Assembly (NCBI GenBank): GCA_964555935.1 | Contig: CAZKUN010000416.1 | Coordinates: 1-5,214 of the forward strand | DNA length: 5,214 nucleotides | Reading direction: 5' to 3' | Source: CAZKUN01 sp964555935 | GTDB taxonomy: Bacteria > Armatimonadota > Zipacnadia > Zipacnadales > VGFC01 | Notes under the pieces: generated by a model | What the model saw: the letters and a program-made list of their open reading frames with translations, nothing else | Database searches by the model: none | Told to the model about the DNA's origin: nothing | Part shown: positions 1 through 5,214 of the stretch, one piece after another | How positions within the stretch are numbered: position 1 is the first letter of the stretch | Layout: each line of letters begins with the position of its first letter | Made by a program: the position numbers and the translations under genes

Positions 1-142
1 CCAGTTTCTTGGCACCTCTACCGAAAACCTCCCTGCTCATATGGGCAATGCGGGGATAGGGGAATCGGTTCCGATCTCCGACGGTCCGGCTGCAAAGGGG
101 GTGACGCGAAGGCGGGAGAAGAGCATGACTGGACACAGACCC

Positions 143-150
143 GAGGGGGA
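143..150 (+). promoter_or_regulatory. Ribosome binding site that supports the TTG start at 160
   Basis: The purine run GAGGGGGA ends 9 bases before the TTG at 160, a normal Shine-Dalgarno spacing. It matters because the reading frame stays open back to base 1 with no in-frame stop, so the frame alone does not fix the start. No in-frame ATG, GTG or TTG lies upstream of 160 within the window, and the protein begins with a signal peptide exactly from this codon. Confidence 0.7.
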
Positions 151-159
151 CTGAACACC

Positions 160-2853
160 TTGCTCAATACACGCTTTGCGGCGATTCTGGCGATTCTGGC
201 GTGGGGATGCGCGGCGACGGCGCAGCAGCAACGCAGCGCGCTGAAGGTCGCGAACGATCACTACCGCATCCAGCTTGATGCCCAGCAGGGGCTCGCGTGG
301 GTGGAGTTGGCGAACCTGAAGGTTGCGGGCGCGCCGGCGCTCCTCGATGTCGAGGCCCCAAAGCGCATCTTCGAGATCACCATCTCCGAGCCAGCCGGCG
401 GGGAACGCGTGCGGTTGAGTTCGCTGGACTTTGAGGTCGCCAGCGCGCGGAAGACGCGTGGTCGGCACGAGATCGCCCTGTCGGCCGAGACGGCGCTGGC
501 GGAACTGACGCTGAACCTGACGATCGAGACGAATGCGACGTGTCAGAGCCACTGGGTGTGGTCGCTGGAGGCGAGCGAGGCGGTTCGGGCCGACTTCGTC
601 TTCCCCATCATCGAGGGAATCGCGCCGGGGGATGACCTGGCGGACGTGGGCTACTTCTTCCCACGGGATCCGGGGTTGATGAACGACATCCCGATCCGGC
701 TGCAGACGAACTACGGCCAGTACGCGACCTCGCAGCTCGTGTCGGTCTTCAACGAGCGATGGGGCGGCGGGCTATACACCATCTGGCAGGACACATCGCT
801 GCACCGGAAGAGCTTTGAGCTGGTCAAGGCCGACCCAAACGGCCCGGAGCCGGTGGAGCTGCTGGACCTGTACGGCTTTCCGTTCTGGGGAGGGCTTGAG
901 GTCGAGCGCGGCGTGGGGATCGCCTCGGCGCTGCCGAATATCGCGCTGCCCGCCGGCGAGCCCGTGGAGCTGCCGCCGCTTGCGATTGGCATCCACGCGG
1001 GCACGTGGCGGAAGGCGTTCAGCGACTACCGCGAGTGGGTCGACACTTGGTACCGCCCCGATCACCCGGACAACCTCGCGCGGTTCTTCACGTTCACGGG
1101 CTACCACACGCCGGGCTGCGCGTTCTGGGCGCCAGAGACCGCCGAGGAGGCGATTGCGGGCATCCCCGAACGCGGCGACCAACTGCACTTCATCGCGCAG
1201 AAGGTCGATCGGTACGGCGACTATGACCATTACCGCGAGGATTGGGGGCTCGACGGGCTGCAGCGCTTCATCCGGACAGCCCAGGAGCGAGGGCATCTGG
1301 TCAGCCACTACTTCCAGGGCCAGGTGGCTCATGACACGAGCGGGGTCTTCCAGGACCATGGCGACGACTGGGGGCTGAAGCAACCCGATGGCGCGAATTA
1401 CGAGGCGTGGGCGAACCAGTGCATGTGCTACTCGGCCGAAGGGTGGCGCGAGTGGCTGGCATCGACGACGGCGAAGGCGGTGCAGGATCTCGGTCTCGAC
1501 ATCGTTTACCTGGACTGCGTGGGCTGGACGACGGGGGAGAAGTTTGTCTGTCACAACACGAACCACGCTCACCCGCCGGAGTACCATCGCCTGACGACGG
1601 TCCGCGAGCTGTTCCACAGCGTTGAGGAGGCGATCCGGAGGGAGAAGCCGGACGTGGCGCTGACGACTGAGGGCCCGGTTTCGGACCTGTTCTTCAACGA
1701 CGTGGATGGCAACGAGGGGTATGGGGTCTCGTTCTTTCAGAGCGAGGCCTACGGTCCGCCGGTGCATTTCATGCGGTTCCTGTACCCGCGCTTCAAGTAC
1801 CTCGACCTGCAGACGACCTCAGCCGACAAGACAGGGCAGGCGCTGTTCAACGCGACAGCCACCGATGCGGACCCCGAGACGCTACCGCTGGCTCGCGTTG
1901 GCCACCGCGTATTCCACGAAAACGTCGACACCCTCACGCGCGGCGACGCGACACCTCATCTGCCCACCCGCGAGCCGGGCGTGTACTGCAACCGGTTCGC
2001 ATCGGCGGGGAAGACGATCTGCACGGTTTGGAACGACAACTCGTACCGCGTGGCCGGCGCGTCCGTGCCGGTCGAGATCCCGCCGGGTTGGCATGTGGTC
2101 GACGCGATGCGCCATCGCGAGGGTCTGATCCGGCGCGTCGACCGCGAAGCACACCTGGTTGCGGACCTCGCTGGGCGAAGTCCCGGCGTCTACGCGGTGG
2201 TGCCTGAGACGCTGCGCGCGGAGATCGAGGGCATGTGGCTCTGCATCGATTGGGATAGCGTCCCGGCCGGCGCCGAGTTGGTCGCCGTGCTGATTGATGG
2301 CGACGATGATGCGACAGAGGAGATCGTGCTGGACCCGGAGGTGGTTGAGGTGGATCTGGTGGCGCTAACCGCCGGTGGCGAGCACAGGGCGGCGCTGAAG
2401 GTGCTGCGCGACGGGCTACTGGTGGATGTGATGGAGTTGCCGGAGCTGGCCGAGATCGACATCGCCCCTGGAGCGAACGTGACGTGCGGCAGCCCGGATT
2501 ACGACCATGGGGCGCATCCCGAGAGCGTTGTCGGCCAGGAAGGCAGTTGGCGCTTCGCGTGGGACGACGAGCCGAGGCCGGGCTGGATACAGCTCGAGTG
2601 GCCGCGCCCGCAGACATTCAACGCGGTCGAGATGAGCTTCGAGCGGGAGCACTACTCGTCGCGCGATTGCGAGATCATGGCGTCAGACGACGGGGCGACG
2701 TGGGAGGCAGTGGCTCGCGGGGCGTCGATCGACGTCTCGGGAGAGGCATTCGCTCCGACGACCGCCCGGTTCCTGAGAATCGTGTTACACCAAGGCGGGC
2801 CGTGGGCCAATCTGGTGGCGCTTACGCGGCTGAAGGTGGGGCACGTGCGGTGA
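160..2853 (+). CDS. Secreted DUF6259-like glycoside-hydrolase-fold protein with C-terminal F5/8 type C (discoidin) domain
   Basis: An 897-residue exported protein, probably acting on a carbohydrate outside the cytoplasm; substrate and reaction are not known. Residues 1-21 form a Sec signal peptide (R5, hydrophobic core AILAILAW, cleavage after ATA at 19-21). C17 is preceded by AWG, a poor lipobox, so a lipoprotein is unlikely. Residues about 25-300 look like an all-beta domain as found before many hydrolase barrels. Residues about 308-605 look like a TIM barrel. Its GLDIVYLDCVGW strand ends near D452, a typical place for a catalytic acid. A His-rich loop follows (C464, H465, H469, H471, H476), then LTTEGP with E504, a candidate second acid. 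This order matches my memory of DUF6259 proteins. Two beta segments follow (about 607-685 and 686-765). Residues about 772-893 resemble an F5/8 type C sugar-binding domain (WIQLEW, SDDGATWE, ARFLRIVL). The catalytic roles are inferred, not shown. The next gene on the same strand also encodes an exported protein. Confidence 0.85.
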   Translation: MLNTRFAAILAILAWGCAATAQQQRSALKVANDHYRIQLDAQQGLAWVELANLKVAGAPALLDVEAPKRIFEITISEPAGGERVRLSSLDFEVASARKTRGRHEIALSAETALAELTLNLTIETNATCQSHWVWSLEASEAVRADFVFPIIEGIAPGDDLADVGYFFPRDPGLMNDIPIRLQTNYGQYATSQLVSVFNERWGGGLYTIWQDTSLHRKSFELVKADPNGPEPVELLDLYGFPFWGGLEVERGVGIASALPNIALPAGEPVELPPLAIGIHAGTWRKAFSDYREWVDTWYRPDHPDNLARFFTFTGYHTPGCAFWAPETAEEAIAGIPERGDQLHFIAQKVDRYGDYDHYREDWGLDGLQRFIRTAQERGHLVSHYFQGQVAHDTSGVFQDHGDDWGLKQPDGANYEAWANQCMCYSAEGWREWLASTTAKAVQDLGLDIVYLDCVGWTTGEKFVCHNTNHAHPPEYHRLTTVRELFHSVEEAIRREKPDVALTTEGPVSDLFFNDVDGNEGYGVSFFQSEAYGPPVHFMRFLYPRFKYLDLQTTSADKTGQALFNATATDADPETLPLARVGHRVFHENVDTLTRGDATPHLPTREPGVYCNRFASAGKTICTVWNDNSYRVAGASVPVEIPPGWHVVDAMRHREGLIRRVDREAHLVADLAGRSPGVYAVVPETLRAEIEGMWLCIDWDSVPAGAELVAVLIDGDDDATEEIVLDPEVVEVDLVALTAGGEHRAALKVLRDGLLVDVMELPELAEIDIAPGANVTCGSPDYDHGAHPESVVGQEGSWRFAWDDEPRPGWIQLEWPRPQTFNAVEMSFEREHYSSRDCEIMASDDGATWEAVARGASIDVSGEAFAPTTARFLRIVLHQGGPWANLVALTRLKVGHVR
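181..201 (+). repeat. 9-bp tandem repeat in the signal-peptide core
   Basis: GCGATTCTG occurs twice back to back (181-189, 190-198), followed by GCG. It encodes Ala-Ile-Leu twice, then Ala (residues 8-14), in the hydrophobic core of the signal peptide. Gain or loss of one unit would keep the frame and change the core length by three residues. Two copies can easily arise by chance from a repetitive hydrophobic segment. Confidence 0.6.
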
Positions 2854-2863
2854 TGAGGCGGCG

Positions 2864-2929
2864 GGGATCAGTGGCCGAAGCCAGTGAACGCCCGACAGCG
2901 TCCGATCCCCTCGAGTGCAGACTGATCCC
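2864..2929. repeat. Inverted repeat between the two plus-strand genes
   Basis: GGGATCAGT at 2864-2872 is a perfect 9-bp inverse complement of ACTGATCCC at 2921-2929, with 48 bases between. The left arm can pair instead with a nearer site: GGGGATC (2863-2869) with GATCCCC (2904-2910), 7 bp. The two pairings exclude each other. No T run follows the right arm, so this is not an ordinary intrinsic terminator. It could be an mRNA fold between the two genes or chance. Confidence 0.4.
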
Positions 2930-2984
2930 GATCTACGTTCGGCTGCGGAGGAAGTTGTCGGAGGCCGTTGCGAACGAACATGAA

Positions 2985-2992
2985 AGCGAGGA
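2985..2992 (+). promoter_or_regulatory. Ribosome binding site of the propeller gene
   Basis: AGCGAGGA carries a GAGG core that ends 10 bases before the ATG at 3002. A TGA in the same frame at 2996-2998 rules out any start further upstream, and the signal peptide begins at this ATG. Confidence 0.55.
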
Positions 2993-3001
2993 TGATGACC
3001 C

Positions 3002-4159
3002 ATGCGTTTCACCGTGAGAGTCTGTCTGCTGATCACTGCGGTGCGCTGTATCGTGTCTCCTGTCGGCGCGGCTGAAGTCTGGGGGTTCGACGCCGACACG
3101 GGAACGTGGCTGCGGCCTCCTGATGGCGCCGTTCTCAGTGATGCGGGCGAGGCAATCACCGTGCTGGCTTCGCTCGACCGCTCGACGCAGGTCGTTGGGA
3201 CGCGAGACGAGGGAGGCAATATCGGGATATGGGAGGTCTCCCCGACATCTCCCGAGCCCTCTCTCCTCGGGACACTGCCTGGTGGGCCAAGCATCGCTCT
3301 GTGTGCCCTGCAGACGGATGCAGGACTCTGGGTCGGGACGGACAACGGCCTCTACCTGCGGTCAGGGGACCAGTGGGAGGAGCGTCGGGTAGTCAAGTTT
3401 CGGCGGTACAATCCCTACGCCGCCACGCATGAGATGGTGCGGCAAATAGCTGACTACCCCATCGAACGCGTGGTGGCTCTGTGGCCGTTCCCATCCGGCA
3501 AGATAGGCATGGCGGTTGAGCGCGCGGACGACGGAAGCGGCGGCGGCGTGTTTGCCCTGACGCCGTCGCCTGAAGGACTGTCTGACGTACACGTGCGGGA
3601 GTTGCTGCGCGGCCGGGTGACAACGGGGATCGTCGCGCAAGATGGCGAGTCCAACTTCTACCAGGCGGCCCCGAACCTCCTAATCCACGGTGTTTTCCGG
3701 AAGAGCACCACGCATGCCTTCGAGGCGGCGGGCGCGCAAAGCGAGAACGGGGAGCCGCTCGGACCGCAGCACCGACCGCTCGGCGTGCCGAGTCTTCTCT
3801 TCTTCGACCGCGAGGAACAGCTTTGGGCCGTCCGGCGTCAGGCGGGCGGGAACGTGCTCCTCCGCCGCGAGCCGGAGTACTGGGTGATCGACGAGGTCGG
3901 CACGACGCTGCTTGCCGACGAGGGACGGCTGCCCGTCGCCAAGGACCTGGATGGTGTACTGCTCCTGGGGACGGAACGGGGCAAGCTGTTCGTGTTCGAT
4001 GGGCAGGCGTGGGATCGTAGCGAGTTGACGGACGAGATCGCCGCGAGGTTCGGTGAGGGAGATCTGCCCGCTCTTAGCCCCGCATGGACCGACGATGGCG
4101 GGTTCTGGGTCGCCGCCGGCAGCGCCCTGATCAACCTGGGGGTCACGGAAGCCAGGTGA
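3002..4159 (+). CDS. Secreted beta-propeller protein with two-component-regulator-propeller-like repeats
   Basis: A 385-residue protein. Residues 1-24 are a likely signal peptide (R2 and R6, core VCLLITAV, cleavage near VGAA at 21-24). No further membrane span is evident, so it should be released or periplasmic. The mature part has repeated short strand motifs typical of propeller blades: LWVGTDNGLYLRSGDQW (109-125, very close to the Reg_prop pattern of sensor propellers), QLWAVRRQAGGNVLLR (273-288), LLGTERGKLFVFDGQAW (321-337) and GGFWVAAGSALINLGV (366-381). Weaker copies lie near 26-40 and 64-79. About seven blades would fit the length; that count is inferred. Such propellers usually form the sensor part of large histidine kinases, but here no kinase or DNA-binding domain follows, so it stands alone as a likely binding or scaffold protein. 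Its partner is unknown. It lies 148 bp after the DUF6259-like gene on the same strand and may be co-transcribed with it. Confidence 0.85.
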   Translation: MRFTVRVCLLITAVRCIVSPVGAAEVWGFDADTGTWLRPPDGAVLSDAGEAITVLASLDRSTQVVGTRDEGGNIGIWEVSPTSPEPSLLGTLPGGPSIALCALQTDAGLWVGTDNGLYLRSGDQWEERRVVKFRRYNPYAATHEMVRQIADYPIERVVALWPFPSGKIGMAVERADDGSGGGVFALTPSPEGLSDVHVRELLRGRVTTGIVAQDGESNFYQAAPNLLIHGVFRKSTTHAFEAAGAQSENGEPLGPQHRPLGVPSLLFFDREEQLWAVRRQAGGNVLLRREPEYWVIDEVGTTLLADEGRLPVAKDLDGVLLLGTERGKLFVFDGQAWDRSELTDEIAARFGEGDLPALSPAWTDDGGFWVAAGSALINLGVTEAR

Positions 4160-4186
4160 TGAGACGTGCCCCCGGGGAGACCAAAG

Positions 4187-4996
4187 TCATGGCCGCCGCA
4201 ACTCGCGAACAACGTCGCTGGCCAGGGCTGAGAATCCGTTGATGATCTCGATGTCGAGCACGGCGGCCCTCGTGACTTCCATCGTATCCCACGTGTCAGC
4301 CATCTCGCAGCCCCACGTGGCGTCGCGCAGGATCACCGTGTTGTACCCCAGCGCCGACATGGCGCGAATGCCGGCCGGACGCATCACGACGCACCCGTTC
4401 GTCCATGTCCCCACGTACAGCAAGTGCAGGATCCCATGTTCCTTCAGGATGGCCTGAATCCCGTCGAAGGAACTCTCGATGTACTCGCGGTCTCGCTTCA
4501 CGGGCAAGGCGCCTGGGTGAATGCCCTTGATGTGCCCGTACGACATGTACAGCGGCCCGTCGTTGCGGGAGAACTGGCCGTATTCGCCGACTCGGTACTT
4601 GAACTCCCGGGGCGGCCATTCGTCAGGATCGGCGTCCTGGTCCGCGATGTCATCCGGCAACTCATCCCGCGCGCCCGAATCGCGCGCCCGAGCGTCGATC
4701 CTGGGCCCCGTGTTGAGGCCATCCCACCCCACGGGTCGGTGAGCCGCGTGGATCACGACCATGTCAGCGGCCCGAGCGGCCTCCAACAAAGGGGCGATCG
4801 ATGAATGCACGATTCGATCGGCCTCGGGCGCGGATCTCTCGCGCTCGTTCTCGACATCCCACACGTCTATCAGGATGATAGCCGCCTGATTCGCGGGAAT
4901 CGTTACCGCGCGCTCGCGGCGGAGCCAGTGATCGGCGAGGTTCCCCTCACCTGGGTCTGTCGGTGGGTACGACACGTTTCGCAGCGTGAGTTCCAA
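4187..4996 (-). CDS. Isochorismatase-like cysteine hydrolase
   Basis: A 269-residue cytoplasmic protein with no signal peptide. The family hydrolyses amide or vinyl-ether bonds (isochorismate, nicotinamide, N-carbamoyl compounds, ureidoacrylate); the substrate here cannot be read. The fold is clear: IILIDVW (40-46) carries catalytic Asp44, VVIHAAHRP (80-88) is the next core strand, and LLYVGTWTNGCV (192-203) carries the nucleophile Cys202 in the family G-x-x-T-x-x-C form. GYNTVILRDATWGCE (217-231) follows. The catalytic lysine is uncertain. K167 lies 35 residues before the cysteine, similar to known members, but it is not in the usual K-x3-S-x-F setting, where E171 would align against F177. 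At 269 residues it exceeds the usual 180-230, owing to an N-terminal extension (1-37) and an acidic insert near 104-160. The TTG start is supported by a strong Shine-Dalgarno and an in-frame stop at 5024-5026 with no ATG or GTG between. Its stop is 27 bp from the convergent propeller gene. Confidence 0.9.
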   Translation of the reverse strand: MELTLRNVSYPPTDPGEGNLADHWLRRERAVTIPANQAAIILIDVWDVENERERSAPEADRIVHSSIAPLLEAARAADMVVIHAAHRPVGWDGLNTGPRIDARARDSGARDELPDDIADQDADPDEWPPREFKYRVGEYGQFSRNDGPLYMSYGHIKGIHPGALPVKRDREYIESSFDGIQAILKEHGILHLLYVGTWTNGCVVMRPAGIRAMSALGYNTVILRDATWGCEMADTWDTMEVTRAAVLDIEIINGFSALASDVVRELRRP

Positions 4997-5005
4997 CGTT
5001 CGCCA

Positions 5006-5014
5006 CTCCCCTCC
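5006..5014 (-). promoter_or_regulatory. Ribosome binding site that supports the TTG start at 4996
   Basis: Read on the minus strand this is GGAGGGGAG, ending 9 bases before the TTG. It is the strongest Shine-Dalgarno in the window. Together with the in-frame stop at 5024-5026 it leaves the TTG as the first possible start. Confidence 0.75.
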
Positions 5015-5020
5015 GTTGCG

Positions 5021-5047
5021 CGGTCATTGCGTCACGGATCCTGACCG
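5021..5047. promoter_or_regulatory. Candidate operator or leader hairpin upstream of the cysteine hydrolase
   Basis: CGGTCA (5021-5026) and TGACCG (5042-5047) are perfect inverse complements with 15 bases between. Their centres are 21 bp apart, two turns of the helix, as in many operators for dimeric repressors. The dyad lies 25-51 bases upstream of the TTG of the minus-strand gene. Within it, GTCA-C-GGATCC-TGAC (5031-5045) is a second dyad broken by one extra C. If transcribed it could form a hairpin just before the ribosome binding site. No regulator gene is in view. Confidence 0.3.
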
Positions 5048-5067
5048 ATGCAGCGCTTCGCCATCGG
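5045..5067. other. Hairpin-forming dyad in the upstream region of the cysteine hydrolase
   Basis: CCGATG (5045-5050) pairs with CATCGG (5062-5067). Inside it, GCG (5053-5055) pairs with CGC (5059-5061) around a CTT loop, leaving a two-base bulge. No T run lies on either side, so it is not a standard terminator. It shares bases 5045-5047 with the neighbouring CGGTCA/TGACCG dyad, so both stems cannot form in full at once. Confidence 0.35.
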
Positions 5068-5081
5068 GGCTCATCGGGCCT
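5062..5081. repeat. Tandem 10-bp direct repeat
   Basis: CATCGGGGCT (5062-5071) is followed at once by CATCGGGCCT (5072-5081), with 9 of 10 bases identical. The period equals about one helix turn. The first copy supplies one arm of the adjacent hairpin, and the second copy could replace it. Confidence 0.4.
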
Positions 5082-5112
5082 TGGCCGACAGGCTTTTCTC
5101 ACGCCTGACCAC

Positions 5113-5144
5113 GGGCGATTGGCGGGTCTATGCAGGGCGATTGG
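5113..5144. repeat. Direct repeat GGGCGATTGG with 22-bp period before a candidate promoter
   Basis: GGGCGATTGG occurs exactly at 5113-5122 and 5135-5144. The 22-bp period is about two helix turns, so both copies face the same side of the DNA. The second copy ends 7 bases before the candidate -10 element TATACT at 5152-5157. That is a plausible position for a tandem activator or repressor site. Confidence 0.4.
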
Positions 5145-5151
5145 GATGGGC

Positions 5152-5157
5152 TATACT
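5152..5157 (+). promoter_or_regulatory. Candidate -10 element of a rightward promoter
   Basis: TATACT matches the sigma-70 type -10 consensus at five of six bases and stands out in GC-rich surroundings. The matching -35 position with a 17-bp spacer (5129-5134, TATGCA) is poor, so the promoter would be weak or activator-dependent, or the match is chance. Any transcript would run out of the window to the right. An ATG at 5178 is open to the window edge but has its purine tract directly abutting it, so no gene is called there. Confidence 0.3.
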
Positions 5158-5214
5158 GCGCTTGTGTGATAAGTAGGATGTCTTCCGCAAGCCGTTGCCT
5201 CGTCGTATCCTCCC

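Noticed and set aside
9..14. TTGGCA as a -35, or with the following bases a sigma-54 site, before the first gene
   Set aside because: There is no -10 at 16-19 bp (the nearest AT-rich hexamer TCATAT is 22 bp away), and the second sigma-54 half (TTGC) is absent at the required spacing.
37..552. Minus-strand open frame of 171 codons over the start of the first gene
   Set aside because: It overlaps the signal peptide and N-terminal domain of the plus-strand gene and is Arg-rich without motifs. It is a shadow of GC-rich codon use.
772..1767. Long minus-strand open frame of 331 codons opposite the barrel domain
   Set aside because: It lies wholly inside a gene with clear domain content, and its translation is rich in Arg, Leu and Val with no recognisable motif. 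Antisense open frames are common in GC-rich coding DNA.
2484..3017. Plus-strand open frame of 177 codons across the discoidin domain
   Set aside because: Most of it is an out-of-frame reading of the F5/8 type C domain. Only its last 54 codons fall outside and are discussed separately.
4160..4186. Terminator between the two convergent genes
   Set aside because: The gap holds only a short GC palindrome (CCCCGGGG) with no loop and no T run on either strand.
4159..4242. 27-codon ORF starting at an ATG overlapping the propeller stop
   Set aside because: It runs antisense into the well-supported cysteine hydrolase gene, is very short and shows no motif.
5089..5107. Hairpin CAGGC/GCCTG in the right-hand intergenic region
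   Set aside because: A five-base stem with a nine-base loop and no T run after it is not distinguishable from chance.
5178..5214. Start of a gene running off the right edge (MSSASRC...)
   Set aside because: Only 12 codons are visible and the purine tract directly abuts the ATG with no proper spacing. It is possible but not supportable.

Overview
This is a GC-rich bacterial window with three confident protein-coding genes, two of which start at TTG. There are no RNA genes, no CRISPR array and no recognisable insertion sequence. Lineage cannot be fixed from the sequence. The mix of a large secreted sugar-hydrolase-like protein with a discoidin domain, a secreted beta-propeller and an unusual cysteine hydrolase resembles environmental genomes of Planctomycetota, Armatimonadota or similar groups. 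That placement is inference only.

Layout. Positions 1-159 are a leader with a good Shine-Dalgarno but no convincing promoter. Positions 160-2853 (+) encode an exported 897-residue protein: signal peptide, N-terminal beta domain, DUF6259-like TIM barrel, beta domains and a C-terminal F5/8 type C (discoidin, CBM32-like) domain. A 148-bp gap (2854-3001) holds a 9-bp inverted repeat and a possible translationally coupled 54-codon ORF. Positions 3002-4159 (+) encode an exported 385-residue beta-propeller protein. Only 27 bp separate its stop from the stop of a convergent gene (4187-4996, -), a 269-residue isochorismatase-like cysteine hydrolase. Positions 4997-5214 are an upstream region rich in small repeats and dyads. 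It also has a candidate rightward -10 element for a gene beyond the window.

How the genes may work together. The two plus-strand genes share orientation and both products are predicted to be exported, so they may act together outside the cytoplasm on a glycan; this is inference. The cysteine hydrolase has no export signal and is transcribed towards them, so a shared pathway is not implied. The points most worth a second look are the unassigned DUF6259 enzyme with its binding domain, the hydrolase whose catalytic lysine is not in its usual motif, and the clustered repeats and mutually exclusive hairpins at 5021-5157.
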